From Paenibacillus sp. DMB5 (GTDB taxonomy: Bacteria > Bacillota > Bacilli > Paenibacillales > Paenibacillaceae): a DNA stretch of 64,000 bases. The position numbers and the translations under genes were made by a program. Position 1 is the first letter of the stretch; each line of letters begins with the position of its first letter. The stretch spans positions 23,644-87,643 of the forward strand of contig NZ_LRAC01000132.1 in NCBI RefSeq assembly GCF_001517085.1. Direction: 5' to 3'. Below are positions 25,232-34,958 of the stretch, piece by piece. Under the pieces are notes generated by a model. It was not told the DNA's origin, did not search any database, and worked only from the letters and a program-made list of their open reading frames with translations.

Positions 25232-27156
25232 TCATTGACTGGAATTCCCCATATAAATCCTGATGGTTGAGCCTTGTTCAACCCTTGCTCCAGCTTTCGG
25301 AGCCTGATTAATGACAGTGTTGCCGGTGCCTGAACGAACTAATGTAAAATTCATGTTCAGGTCCTCGTAAATGTCCTGGACTGTAGCTCCTGTTAGATCG
25401 GGAACCGTAACAATCGGAGTTTCACCTAATTTATAGGTTTTGGGAAGCTGGTCTGTTCGTTCAGGTACTTTCAGATAATGCAGGGAATCCTCCAGAATGT
25501 TCTGTACGATCGGAGCAGCTACAACCCCCCCGAACTGTATTCCCTTAGGATTATCAACCGCAGTGTAAACTACAATCTGCGGATCATCCGCAGGAGCAAA
25601 GCCGATGAATGAAACAATGTGCTCGGTCGGAGAATAGCGGCCGTTAACTACCTTTTGTGCCGTCCCTGTTTTGCCTCCCACCCGGTAGCCGTCAATAAAA
25701 GCCGGCCGGCCGTGCCTTTGGCAACCACGCTCTCAAGGGCAGCCCGCACCTTCTTCGAAGTTTCCTCCGAAATGACCTGCCGGACTTCCTTGGGCTGAAC
25801 CTCGGATACGGTCTCGCCCGTCTCCGGATTGATCCAGGCCTTGGCCACGTGCGGGGTATACAGCTTGCCGCCGTTAATGGCTGCTGATACTGCAGCAATC
25901 TGCTGAATCGGCGTTACCGAGACGCCTTGGCCGAAAGCGGTTGTGGCAAGCTCCACAGGTCCAACCTGAGACAGCTTGAACAAAATACCGCTGGCCTCTC
26001 CGTTCAAATCTATACCTGTTTTCGTCCCGAACCCGAAATCACGGATATATTTGAACAAGGTCTCCTTGCCGAGCCTTTGGCCCAGGGCGACAAACCCGGG
26101 GTTGCAGGAATTCTCGACTACTTCAAGGAAGGTCTGGCTGCCGTGCCCGCCCTTTTTCCAGCAGCGGAGCCTGGCGCCTCCGACCTCGGCATAGCCCGGA
26201 TCAAAAAACCGCTCATTCTGCAAATCTACCTTATTCTCCTCCAGCGCCGCTGCAAGTGTAATGATCTTGAAGGTGGAACCCGGTTCGTAGGTCATCCAGA
26301 TAGGCAGATTGCGGTTATAAACCTCAGCATCGTATTCCTTGTAAGAGCCCGGCTCATAGCCCGGCCGGCTGGCCATTGCCAGTATCTCGCCGTTTTTGGG
26401 GTTCATTGCAATCGACCATGCACCCTGTGCCTGATACTTCACCATCGCCTGATCCAGCTCACGCTCCATAATTGACTGGATCTGCTTATCAATGGTCAGC
26501 TGCAGGCTGAGCCCCTCCTGGGGTTCGTGATATTTCTCGGAGGAGCCCGGCATCAGCCTTCCTCCCGCATCGGACAGATAGGAGACATTGCCTGCAATTC
26601 CTTTGAGCAGCTTATCATAAATGCTCTCTATGCCCGTAATCCCCTGGTTATCGATTCCGGTAAACCCGAGAATATGTGCTGCCAGATCACCATAAGGATA
26701 GTACCGTTTGTTGTCCTCAGCCACAACGATGCCCGGCAGCTGCAAATCACGGATGCTCGCGGCAAGCTCCATCGTAATTTTGCGGCCGCCGGGCTGTAGC
26801 TTAACCGATGACTCACGTTTGGACATCAGAGTGACCAGCTTCTCCTCAGTCATGCCAAGGAGCGGAGCCAGCTGCTGTGCCGTCTTTTGCTTATCCTTAA
26901 CCTGCACGGGAACGGCATAAACCGTAGGCGAGCTGACATTATAAGCCAGTGCAACACCTTCACGGTCCAGTATCTCTCCGCGCTTGGCGGTATAAGGAAT
27001 ATTGCGGCGCCACGACTCCTCCGCCTTGGCGCTCAGCTTCTCGCCCTGATAGAGCTGGACATAGGCAAGACGTACAGCCAGTGAACCGAATAACACAGCC
27101 AGTCCCAGCAGTGTCCACAGCATTCTCCGCCGGGTTACAACCTTTGAAACCTTCAT
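25232..27156 (-). pseudogene. spoVD: Sporulation-specific class B penicillin-binding protein SpoVD, apparent 1-nt frameshift
   Basis: Transpeptidase needed for spore cortex synthesis. One membrane helix lies near the N-terminus (about 12-32), then the dimerisation domain. The catalytic motifs are STFK (294-297) and SCN (350-352). After AKGTAGR (about 480) the frame breaks and stops at 25648; the KTG motif and a single C-terminal PASTA domain continue in the other frame from GGKTGTAQKVVNG to 25232. One missing base near 25710-25712 in the GCCGGCCGGCCG stretch explains it, giving 641 residues when restored. One PASTA domain and its position behind pbpB favour SpoVD. Confidence 0.92.
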
Positions 27157-27288
27157 ACCGCGTTCCCCCGCTTTCCCTCGTAATAGACATGATCTCTTAT
27201 CTTCATGACTATTCGGGACAAACAGGGGTTAGAACAAGCCCTTGTAAGGGCAAAGAGAGATAACAATAGGCTGAATTTGCGGATAGAC

Positions 27289-29526
27289 TTAGCCGCCTGT
27301 ATCTCCGGGATCCGCTATTTCTTCCTCAGCCGCAGATACCGGAATATCCTCGCCGTACACATTGATTGGACTCAGCTTCAGCTGTACCAGCTTTTTGCCG
27401 TTTGAAGTGGATTCCGTCTGTTCGGTAACATATCCTTCACCCTCTACGGAAATACCCACCTTTAACAGATTGAGCACCTCCAGCGCATCGCGCAGCGACT
27501 GTCCCTTGAGGTCAGGAATGGATGCCTGATCGCTCTGCTGGCTTAACAGATAGATTCTCTGCCCTGCAGCGAGCAGCGTATCCGCCTCCGGGTACTGGCT
27601 GACCACGCTACTTCCGCTGCCCACCGTTTCGAAATCAAAGCCCTGATCAATAAGAAACTTTCTGGCTTCCTGCATCGTTTTACCTGTCATATCAGGCGCG
27701 GAGCGCTGCGCGGAAGATGTAGTTTTGCCGGTTCCAGAAGCACTGCTTCCATCGGCCGTTGTAACTTTAGGAACTCCCATATAAGGCAATGCTTCGGATA
27801 CGATCTCTTTGAACACCGGACCTGCAGCAGCACCGCCGCCGACAGCATCAGCGGGCTCATCAATGACAACATAGACCGCAATCTTCGGGTTGTTAGCCGG
27901 TGCGTACCCGAGGAAGGAAGAGCGTACCTTGTCGCGGTCATACCCACCCTCGCCGTCAGGCTTAATTGCCGTACCAGTCTTGCCCGCCACCCGGTAGCCC
28001 TCAATGTAGGCATGGCGTCCGGTTCCATGGTCCAGATCTGCAACCACCTGCTCTAGATAGCTACCGGTTTCCCTTGCGCTTTCCTCGGAAATAACCTGAC
28101 GTACCACCTGCGGCTGGGTTACTGTAGTCTTGCCGGTATTGGGATCGGTAGTCTCCTTAATCACATGAGGCACCATCAGTTTACCGCCGTTGGCGATGGC
28201 CGACATAGCAGTAAGCTGCTGAATCGGAGTCACCTGTACCTTGCCGTGCCCGTATGAGATCGTCGCGTTTTCCGAAGCATTGTTCGGTGTCGGATTAACA
28301 AGCCCACTAATTTCACCTGGCAAGTCAATACCAGTAGGACTGTTGAATCCGAAATCATCAACGTATTGCAGCAGTCTATCCGGACCGAGCATTTCATAGC
28401 CGAGCTTGACGAAGGCCACGTTACTTGAACGCTTAACGCCTTCTAAAAAGGAGATTTCCCCATAACCGCTTCTATTTTGGTCGTACAGCGGCTTACCGTA
28501 CCCCTTAATGCGGATAGAACCGGACTTAAAGGTTGCATCCGGATTGAACAAATTCTCCTCCACCGCTCCTGCAAGCGTTACAATTTTGAAGGTGGAGCCA
28601 GGCTCAAATCTTGTTTTGATGGCATGGTTAAAGAATACCCCGGGATCAGAGGCATACTTCCAGAATTCATTAGGATTAAAGGTCGGCATATTGGCCAGAC
28701 CGAGAATTTCCATCGTATTTGGATCAGCGGCAATAACCGTTATGCTCTTCGGCTTGTACTGCTCGTAAGCCTTTTGCATGGCTTCTTCAATATAACGCTG
28801 AATCGTGCTGTCAATGGTCAGTTTTATATTGGTGCCGTTAACTGCGGGCTGATAAGTATCCTGGGAGTCCGGCAGCTTGATCCCTTTTCCGTCACTCTGA
28901 TAATAGAGCTTGCCATTCGTCCCCTGAAGCTGCTTGTTAAAATAACTTTCCAGCCCCATAATGGCTTCGCCGTCACGGTTCGTGTAGCCCAAAATATGCG
29001 CAGCAAGAGTACCTTTTGGATAATAACGCTTCTGCTCCGTGATCAGACCGATTCCGGTTTCGAGCGTACTATATTTTTCCTCCAGCTCTTTGTTGAACTC
29101 TTTCACTTTATCCGCGAGCTCTTTATCAATTTTCCAGCCCTCATTGCGGATTTCGCGGTTCTTCAGGTAATTGCCGCTGTCATCCTTGGCCTCCACCAAT
29201 TTTTTCAGTTCGGCCTCCGGCTTGCCCAGCAGGTCATGAAGTCCCTTAATGACCTCTTCCCCGATTCCCTTTTCAGCGATGACCTGCGGATTCACAACCA
29301 CTGTGTACGCCGGCACATCACTGGCCAGCACACTTCCGTTGCGGTCTTCGATGTTTCCCCGCTTCGCTTTGATAACCGAGGTATGAGCCCACTGGTTAAC
29401 GGCCTTCTCATGCCAGAAATCATTCTGCATGACCTGAATCCAGAATACGCGGACGACTAAAACAAGAAAAAAGAGGGTAATACACCCTCCTATAAACAGC
29501 GTGCGAAGTTTTATTCTCTTGACCAT
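27289..29526 (-). CDS. pbpB: Septal class B penicillin-binding protein PbpB (PBP2B)
   Basis: Division-specific transpeptidase working with FtsW. One transmembrane helix (about 10-30) precedes a dimerisation domain and the transpeptidase domain, with STFK (311-314), SSN (367-369) and KTG (516-518). Two C-terminal PASTA domains follow (about 615-730). Length 745 is normal for Bacilli PBP2B. It lies between ftsL and spoVD. The frame is intact, unlike its neighbours. The ATG at 29526 follows GAGGT. Confidence 0.97.
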   Translation of the reverse strand: MVKRIKLRTLFIGGCITLFFLVLVVRVFWIQVMQNDFWHEKAVNQWAHTSVIKAKRGNIEDRNGSVLASDVPAYTVVVNPQVIAEKGIGEEVIKGLHDLLGKPEAELKKLVEAKDDSGNYLKNREIRNEGWKIDKELADKVKEFNKELEEKYSTLETGIGLITEQKRYYPKGTLAAHILGYTNRDGEAIMGLESYFNKQLQGTNGKLYYQSDGKGIKLPDSQDTYQPAVNGTNIKLTIDSTIQRYIEEAMQKAYEQYKPKSITVIAADPNTMEILGLANMPTFNPNEFWKYASDPGVFFNHAIKTRFEPGSTFKIVTLAGAVEENLFNPDATFKSGSIRIKGYGKPLYDQNRSGYGEISFLEGVKRSSNVAFVKLGYEMLGPDRLLQYVDDFGFNSPTGIDLPGEISGLVNPTPNNASENATISYGHGKVQVTPIQQLTAMSAIANGGKLMVPHVIKETTDPNTGKTTVTQPQVVRQVISEESARETGSYLEQVVADLDHGTGRHAYIEGYRVAGKTGTAIKPDGEGGYDRDKVRSSFLGYAPANNPKIAVYVVIDEPADAVGGGAAAGPVFKEIVSEALPYMGVPKVTTADGSSASGTGKTTSSAQRSAPDMTGKTMQEARKFLIDQGFDFETVGSGSSVVSQYPEADTLLAAGQRIYLLSQQSDQASIPDLKGQSLRDALEVLNLLKVGISVEGEGYVTEQTESTSNGKKLVQLKLSPINVYGEDIPVSAAEEEIADPGDTGG

Positions 29527-29569
29527 AAGGTAACCTCACAAACTCTATTATTGCAGCCTCAGCAGGCCG

Positions 29570-29964
29570 CTAATTGTCGTTTTCGTCAGCTGCCTTACCG
29601 TTTGCAGACACATAGATTGCAGAGTCTTCCGGAGGCTGGATATAGCCCAGCTTCTTGGCTTTCTCAGCAACCAGCTGTTCCAGCGTCTGTTTTTCCATCT
29701 GATAGGTGGCAATTTGCTTCTGTGTCTCGGCAATGGTGCTGTCCAGCTTCTGAGCCTGCAAATTCAAATCATAAATATGGACGTAACGCCAAATCAGGGC
29801 GACAGCCACCAGTACAAAAGCTGCCAGCGTCAGCATATAAATCAGCTTTTCCTGCGTCGGCAGCACCATCCGTCTGGTGACGACTTCGTCTTCTCGCGGT
29901 AAAGCGGGTTTACCTCTTGTTTTCTCTTAGGTTGAACTGCTAAATTGCCGCGGGTATAGGCCAT
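29570..29964 (-). pseudogene. ftsL: Cell-division protein FtsL, apparent 1-nt frameshift in the N-terminal tail
   Basis: Bitopic septal protein that forms a complex with DivIB and DivIC. The C-terminal part is a membrane helix (IYMLTLAAFVLVAVALIW) followed by a coiled coil (LDSTIAETQKQIATYQ). The best start is the ATG at 29964 (MAYTRGNLAVQPKRKQ), behind AAAGGAGA. That frame shifts after PLYRE at about 29890-29896. One added base restores DEVVTRRMVLPTQEK and joins the two parts as a 131-residue protein. An internal start at 29869 would give a 99-residue form without the cytoplasmic tail. Confidence 0.87.
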
Positions 29965-29992
29965 CTCTCTGACTCTCCTTTATCGTCGTTTT

Positions 29993-30946
29993 TTATAACT
30001 TCTCTGCAACGCGCAGCTTTGCTGAACGGGCACGCGGGTTATGCTCAAGCTCTTCCTCGGAAGGCACCAGCGGCTTACGGTTAACCAGCTTTAATGTGCC
30101 TTCAGCGCCGCATACGCAAAACGGAAAGTCAGGCGGGCAAGTGCATCTGCTTAAATAGCTGCTGAAAATCTGCTTGCAGATCCTGTCCTCCAGCGAATGG
30201 AACGTAATAACAGAGACTCTTCCTTCAGGCGCCAGACAGCGTACTGCTGCATGCAGCCCTTCTTCAAAAGCGCCCAGCTCGTCATTGACGGCAATTCTAA
30301 GGGCCTGAAAGCTGCGTTTTGCCGGATGTCCGCCTGTTCTGCGTGCCGCTGCCGGAATACCTTCCTTGATCAGTTCCGCCAGCTCGCCGGTGTTCGTAAC
30401 CGGGTGTTCCTCGCGTCTTTCCACGATCTTGCGGGCAATCCGCCGTGAGAATTTCTCTTCCCCATACTGGAAAAGCACCCGGGCAATTTCCTGCTCAGGC
30501 CATGTGTTGATAATTTCGGCTGCGGTCAGCTCTGCGGACTGGTCCATCCGCATATCAAGCGGTGCATCATGATTATAGCTGAATCCCCGCTCCCCTTCGT
30601 CAAACTGGGGCGAAGATACGCCTAGATCATACAGTATGCCGTCTACCTGCGGAACGCCGTCCTTTTGCGGAACAAAAGGGAGACTCTTCAGGACCTGTTC
30701 AAGGTCACGGAAGTTGGTCTTAACAAGCACCACTTTCTCCCCGTATGCTGCCAGCCGTTCTTTTGCATTCTCCAGAGCCCAGTCGTCCTGATCCAGACAG
30801 ATCAGCCGGCCGTTGCCGCTAAGCTTGGACGCGATCAAAGAACTGTGTCCGGCTCCTCCAAGTGTGCAGTCGACATATATGCCATCCTCTTTGATGTGCA
30901 GCCCCTCTGTCGCTTCTTCCTTAAGCACCGTGATGTGGTGAAACAA
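29993..30946 (-). CDS. rsmH: 16S rRNA m4C1402 methyltransferase RsmH (MraW)
   Basis: SAM-dependent N4-methyltransferase acting on C1402 of 16S rRNA. Seen: the SAM loop DCTLGGAGHSSLI (about 26-38), LYDLGVSSPQFD (about 104), RMDQS, KRSFQALRIAVNDEL (about 215) and ISFHSLEDR-like ITFHSLEDRICK. Four cysteines cluster near the C-terminus (CTCPPDFPFCVCG). It starts at a TTG (30946), 7 bases after GGAGGG. Length 317 is typical. Confidence 0.97.
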   Translation of the reverse strand: MFHHITVLKEEATEGLHIKEDGIYVDCTLGGAGHSSLIASKLSGNGRLICLDQDDWALENAKERLAAYGEKVVLVKTNFRDLEQVLKSLPFVPQKDGVPQVDGILYDLGVSSPQFDEGERGFSYNHDAPLDMRMDQSAELTAAEIINTWPEQEIARVLFQYGEEKFSRRIARKIVERREEHPVTNTGELAELIKEGIPAAARRTGGHPAKRSFQALRIAVNDELGAFEEGLHAAVRCLAPEGRVSVITFHSLEDRICKQIFSSYLSRCTCPPDFPFCVCGAEGTLKLVNRKPLVPSEEELEHNPRARSAKLRVAEKL

Positions 30947-30987
30947 GCTGCATCCCTCCAGGGCAGTATTCGAATTGTGTATGTGTG

Positions 30988-31425
30988 TTATAAGTCAAAA
31001 TTGAAATCAACCAATTTCTCGGCAATTTCGTTGAACGATTCCTCTGATTGTTCGAAGTACTGTTCCCATAGCTCTTTGTTCCAGATTTCCACCCGGTTCG
31101 AAACGCCCAGAATAACACAGTCCTTTTCCAGCTTGGCATATTGCCGCAAATTCCCCGGCAGATTAACCCTGCCTTGCTTGTCCCATACACATTCCGTCGC
31201 TCCCGAGAAAAAGAAGCGGCTGAAGGCACGGGCATCCGATTTCATCAGTGAAAGGCTTTTGAGCTTTTGCTCCATGATTCCCCATTCTTCCATGGGATAA
31301 ACAAATATGCAGGAATCGAGGCCGCGGGTCGCAACGAATGAGGCTCCGAGCAATTCACGGAATTTAGCCGGGATAATGATCCGGCCTTTGTCGTCAATGC
31401 TATGCTGGAACTCCCCCATAAACAT
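30988..31425 (-). CDS. mraZ: Transcriptional regulator MraZ
   Basis: AbrB-like DNA-binding protein that forms a ring and represses the dcw cluster in organisms studied. Two tandem MraZ domains carry the family DKGRIIIPAKFRE (about 15) and DKQGRVNLPGNLRQYA (about 92) motifs. I start at the ATG at 31425 (MFMGEFQHS) with GGAG upstream; a GTG 12 bases earlier lies within the site. Length 145. Its likely target boxes lie 28-52 bases upstream. Confidence 0.96.
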   Translation of the reverse strand: MFMGEFQHSIDDKGRIIIPAKFRELLGASFVATRGLDSCIFVYPMEEWGIMEQKLKSLSLMKSDARAFSRFFFSGATECVWDKQGRVNLPGNLRQYAKLEKDCVILGVSNRVEIWNKELWEQYFEQSEESFNEIAEKLVDFNFDL

Positions 31426-31452
31426 CGGTTTACCCACTCCTTGTTACCGATT

Positions 31453-31477
31453 CCCCACTTTGCCCCACTTTACACCA
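31453..31477 (-). promoter_or_regulatory. Candidate MraZ operator: three 10-bp-spaced TGGKG boxes
   Basis: The minus strand reads TGGTG-N5-TGGGG-N5-TGGGG. MraZ boxes in E. coli and other bacteria are TGGGN direct repeats with 5-base spacers, so this fits the known spacing exactly. It is just upstream of mraZ, implying autorepression of the whole cluster. Confidence 0.7.
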
Positions 31478-31661
31478 CCTAAGCATAATAGATTCGCCAT
31501 TAAAAATCAAAAACCTTTTTCATAGCCGAGGTAATTTTTTCTTATTTGTCAAGTCATCATTCATACAAATCTTTGCAGCATTATTCGGCCCTTTTACATA
31601 ATTGAATGTTGCATATTGAAAGTAAAAGTGTAAATCTGCTTAAAACAGGGTACATATTATC

Positions 31662-31730
31662 ATGAATTCTATTAAACCCCGACTAAAGAAGGATAATCGC
31701 AGGAGGAAAAGCATGGGTACTTATATATAG
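31662..31730 (+). other. Possible 22-codon micro-ORF with an internal strong ribosome-binding site
   Basis: On the plus strand an ATG at 31662 opens a very basic frame (MNSIKPRLKKDNRRRKS...). Inside it AGGAGGAAAAGC precedes an in-frame ATG at 31713 and five codons (MGTYI) to TAG. The site sequence is good, but length and lack of homologues known to me make coding doubtful. The rest of the 425-bp mraZ-ahcY gap shows the MraZ boxes, AT-rich sequence and a terminator. Confidence 0.2.
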
Positions 31731-31790
31731 GGCACAGTATTTTGCAGACAGCCTGTAATAATATACCGGCACATAATGTCCATTAGACAG

Positions 31791-31831
31791 AAAAATACCC
31801 GGGCCATTCTCATGGCTTCCGGGCATTTTTC
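31791..31831 (-). terminator. Terminator after ahcY (works on both strands)
   Basis: CCCGGGCCAT-TCTC-ATGGCTTCCGGG hairpin with A-tract on one side and T-tract on the other, about 20 bases past the ahcY stop. It insulates ahcY from the dcw promoter. Confidence 0.75.
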
Positions 31832-31850
31832 AGATCCTTACACCATTTAA

Positions 31851-33122
31851 TTAATCATTCAGGTTCCAGCTGTCAAGATAGTCAACCTGAGCCGGAGTCA
31901 GACTGTCAATCGAAATTCCCAGGCTCTCCAGCTTGTAGCGGGCTACCTGCTCATCCAGTTCGTAAGGAACATTTTCCACTTTGACACCGATGTTTTTGTA
32001 ATTGTCATTCACATATTTCAGCGACAGTGCCTGCAGGGCAAAGGTCGTATCCATAATTTCTGCCGGATGGCCGTCCGCTGCACCGAGATTAACCAGTCTG
32101 CCTTCAGCCAGCAGATAAAGCTTGCGTCCGTCCTTCAGCAGGTATTCTTCGATATTTTTGCGCACTGTACGCTGGGATACGGAACGCTCGGACAATTCAG
32201 GTTTGTTTACTTCCACATCGAAATGCCCGGCGTTGCAGAGAATCGCTCCATCCTTCATCACATCATAGTGCTCACCGCGGATTACATAACGGTTACCGGT
32301 TACGGTAACGAAGAAATCACCATGCTTGGCCGCTTCCAGCATTGGCATGACCTGGAATCCGTCCATATGCGCTTCAACAGCCTTGATCGCATCTACTTCT
32401 GTTACAATTACATTCGCTCCAAGACCCTTGGCACGCATAGCTACACCTTTACCGCACCAGCCGTATCCGACTACAACCACCGTTTTGCCGGCTACAATCA
32501 GGTTGGTTGTGCGGACAATGCCGTCCCAGGCTGACTGGCCTGTGCCATAGCGGTTATCGAACAAATACTTGCAGTAGGCATCATTAACAGCTACCATCGG
32601 GAACTTCAGAATACCCTGCTTCTGCAGTGCCTTCAACCGGATAATACCGGTAGTTGTTTCCTCGGCACCGCCGCGGATATTCTCCATCAGATCCGGCCGT
32701 TCCGAGTGCAGCAGTGTTGCGAAATCGCCGCCGTCATCAATAATCAGGTCCGGCTTGCTTTCCAGCGCCTTGATGTTCAGGGCCTTGAACTCCTCCGGAG
32801 TCGGGTTATATTTGGCGAATACTGTAATCCCGTCTTCGACAAGCGCTGCACAGACATCATCCTGCGTAGAAAGGGGATTGGAGCCGGTAATTGTCACTTC
32901 TGCACCGCCGGCCTGGACTACCTTTGCAAGATATGCGGTCTTCGCTTCCAGATGCAGCGTAATCGACACCTTCAGTCCCTTGAAAGGCTGCTCAGCTTCG
33001 AATTGCTCACGGATACGGTTCAGAACCGGCATATGCTGGCGTACCCAGTCGATTTTGAGATGACCCTCAGGGGCCAGCGACATATCTGCAACGATACTGT
33101 TTTGTTTCGACAATGAACTCAT
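31851..33122 (-). CDS. ahcY: Adenosylhomocysteinase (SAH hydrolase)
   Basis: NAD-dependent enzyme splitting S-adenosylhomocysteine into homocysteine and adenosine in the methyl cycle. The NAD loop VVVGYGWCGKGVAMRAKGLG is at about 225-244. The SNPLSTQDDVCAAL and DDGGDFATLLH substrate blocks are present, as is NAGHFDVEV near 300. Length 423 fits the shorter prokaryotic form. The ATG follows TAGGAGG. It is 37 bases downstream of bshC and likely co-transcribed. B. subtilis uses the Pfs/LuxS route instead and lacks a gene at this spot. Confidence 0.96.
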   Translation of the reverse strand: MSSLSKQNSIVADMSLAPEGHLKIDWVRQHMPVLNRIREQFEAEQPFKGLKVSITLHLEAKTAYLAKVVQAGGAEVTITGSNPLSTQDDVCAALVEDGITVFAKYNPTPEEFKALNIKALESKPDLIIDDGGDFATLLHSERPDLMENIRGGAEETTTGIIRLKALQKQGILKFPMVAVNDAYCKYLFDNRYGTGQSAWDGIVRTTNLIVAGKTVVVVGYGWCGKGVAMRAKGLGANVIVTEVDAIKAVEAHMDGFQVMPMLEAAKHGDFFVTVTGNRYVIRGEHYDVMKDGAILCNAGHFDVEVNKPELSERSVSQRTVRKNIEEYLLKDGRKLYLLAEGRLVNLGAADGHPAEIMDTTFALQALSLKYVNDNYKNIGVKVENVPYELDEQVARYKLESLGISIDSLTPAQVDYLDSWNLND

Positions 33123-33159
33123 TTGAAAACCTCCTAAAAAGTTGGATTAGAACATTTCC

Positions 33160-34791
33160 CTACATATATATAATACGGTGCGTTCCACTGAAGTCGGCGG
33201 GCATCTCCATCAGCTCATCCAGCCAGGATAGGCCGTAACGGTTCAGGTAGTACATCACGTTGTATACTCTCTCCTGCAGCTTGCCCGCAGGCATCAGCGA
33301 GAGCTCAATCCTTTCCCACTGGCGCAGGGCGGCTTCATTTTGCTTCTCCATCGCATCCTGAGCTTTGGCCTGCAAAAAGGATATCTGGTCGATAATTTTC
33401 TCTTTGTTGTTCTGGCCCAGCTTGAGCAGCCCTGCCTGAATCGTCCCCAGTTGTTCAATTAGCGGCTCATACATTGCTGTAAAGGACTCCTTAACCTCGT
33501 TGAACCGGCGTTCAAGCTCCAGTTCATCCTGGGCAGCCAGCCACTCCTTGCGTTTACTCTCAAGGCCAGCGTACACATCATTGAACGAAAGCCCGTATTT
33601 TCCCATATGCTTATGCAGCGTGCCTTCGATGATCGTAAAGGACATTCGCGGCATAATCAGCGGCATCCGGTCGCCCACAACGCCAAAGGCCTGATGCGGT
33701 ATCGCCCAATATGCAATCTCACCCTGCCCCAGTACAGTGGCCAGCACCGGCAGAACATAATTCTGCATCAGCGGGCGGGTCAATACGTTGTTGCTGAACC
33801 GTTCGGGATGTTCCTTCAGCACGGACAGCAGCTCATCCCTAGTAAAAGAAACCGTTCCTTTGCGGTCACTGAATCCGTCTTCTGACTTATGCAGCAGGAG
33901 CCGCGCACCCTCATGGATATAAAAGAGATTCGCGTTGCCCGGCGTTACCTCAGCCTGCAGCTCGTAACCGGCAGCTGTAATGTTCTCTGCAGCCTGCTTA
34001 TAAGCTGACTCCAGTTCATCGTTCCGTTCAATCAATGTAGCGAAGAACGGACGTTCCAGAGCACGCAGAGCAGGATCTGCGGAATCCAGCAGAACCAGTC
34101 CGAATTTGCCGAACAGTGAACCCATCAGCTTGGCAAAAGCATCACTCATACAGCAGGCTGTCTCTGCTGATTTGCGGATAAACTCCATAATCTGCGGTTT
34201 AAATTCACTTTCCTGCAGCATACCGTCCAGCAGCTCAGTCACCTGCTGCCAGCCATCCTGTCCTACTGTAATCGCACTGACTGAAGCACGCGGTCCTTCA
34301 GGCTTGTCTACTTTTATTTTGGCCAGCTCTCCGGCTCTGTTTAATACAAAAGTGTGGTTAACCTCATCCCAGTCATGATCCTCACCGGCGATCCAGAATA
34401 ACGGGACCACAGGCCGGCCAAGCTGTGCAGCAGCTTCTTTGGCGGCAAGAATTGCCGTTGCCGCCTTATAAATTACAAAGAGCGGACCGGTAAACAAGCC
34501 GCTTTGCTGTCCGCCGGTTATAGCCAGTGTTCCGGGCTGTTCCAGCAGGGCTAATGCCGCCATGACTTCCGGATAATTATTATGCTGCTGATTATAGCCA
34601 CGCAGGACCGAAGCAACTTCAATGCGATTGGCACGCTGAAGCTCCGTACTGTCCAGCCAGTCCGCACGTTCCCTCCGGCTCATTTCGTTTCGGAAATCCC
34701 CGCCGTACAGCTTATCCACTGCTTCATAATGTTCTATATAGTCACGTGCGAGCTTTGACCCGCCCGATAACGGTTCCGGTACTATATTCAT
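33160..34791 (-). CDS. bshC: Bacillithiol biosynthesis cysteine-adding enzyme BshC
   Basis: Adds cysteine to GlcN-malate, the last step in making the low-molecular-weight thiol bacillithiol. The 543-residue protein has the family's Rossmann-like core with GTLAITGGQQSGLFTGPLF (about 95-110), PLFWIAGEDHDWDEVNH (about 133-149) and a long C-terminal coiled coil (about 385-460). I use the ATG at 34791, 9 bases after AGGAGGG. Its place just upstream of the mraZ cluster is conserved in Bacilli; here ahcY intervenes. Confidence 0.96.
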   Translation of the reverse strand: MNIVPEPLSGGSKLARDYIEHYEAVDKLYGGDFRNEMSRRERADWLDSTELQRANRIEVASVLRGYNQQHNNYPEVMAALALLEQPGTLAITGGQQSGLFTGPLFVIYKAATAILAAKEAAAQLGRPVVPLFWIAGEDHDWDEVNHTFVLNRAGELAKIKVDKPEGPRASVSAITVGQDGWQQVTELLDGMLQESEFKPQIMEFIRKSAETACCMSDAFAKLMGSLFGKFGLVLLDSADPALRALERPFFATLIERNDELESAYKQAAENITAAGYELQAEVTPGNANLFYIHEGARLLLHKSEDGFSDRKGTVSFTRDELLSVLKEHPERFSNNVLTRPLMQNYVLPVLATVLGQGEIAYWAIPHQAFGVVGDRMPLIMPRMSFTIIEGTLHKHMGKYGLSFNDVYAGLESKRKEWLAAQDELELERRFNEVKESFTAMYEPLIEQLGTIQAGLLKLGQNNKEKIIDQISFLQAKAQDAMEKQNEAALRQWERIELSLMPAGKLQERVYNVMYYLNRYGLSWLDELMEMPADFSGTHRIIYM

Positions 34792-34885
34792 CTGCAATTA
34801 CCCTCCTGTTCTACTCTGCCTGCTATATGTAAACATATATCTAGTCCATAAACTCTATATGATTGTATCCAAAGTAACGGCGCGC

Positions 34886-34938
34886 GTCAAAAAAAACCGT
34901 CTGACGCATAACAGGCGGGAGCTCAACGCTCCCGCCTG
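34886..34938 (-). terminator. Terminator after oppF
   Basis: Minus-strand AGGCGGGAGC-GTTGA-GCTCCCGCCT stem (34913-34937). A second short stem follows with an eight-base T-run (34896-34889). Confidence 0.65.
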
Positions 34939-34958
34939 CATCGGTACAGCTGTATGAT

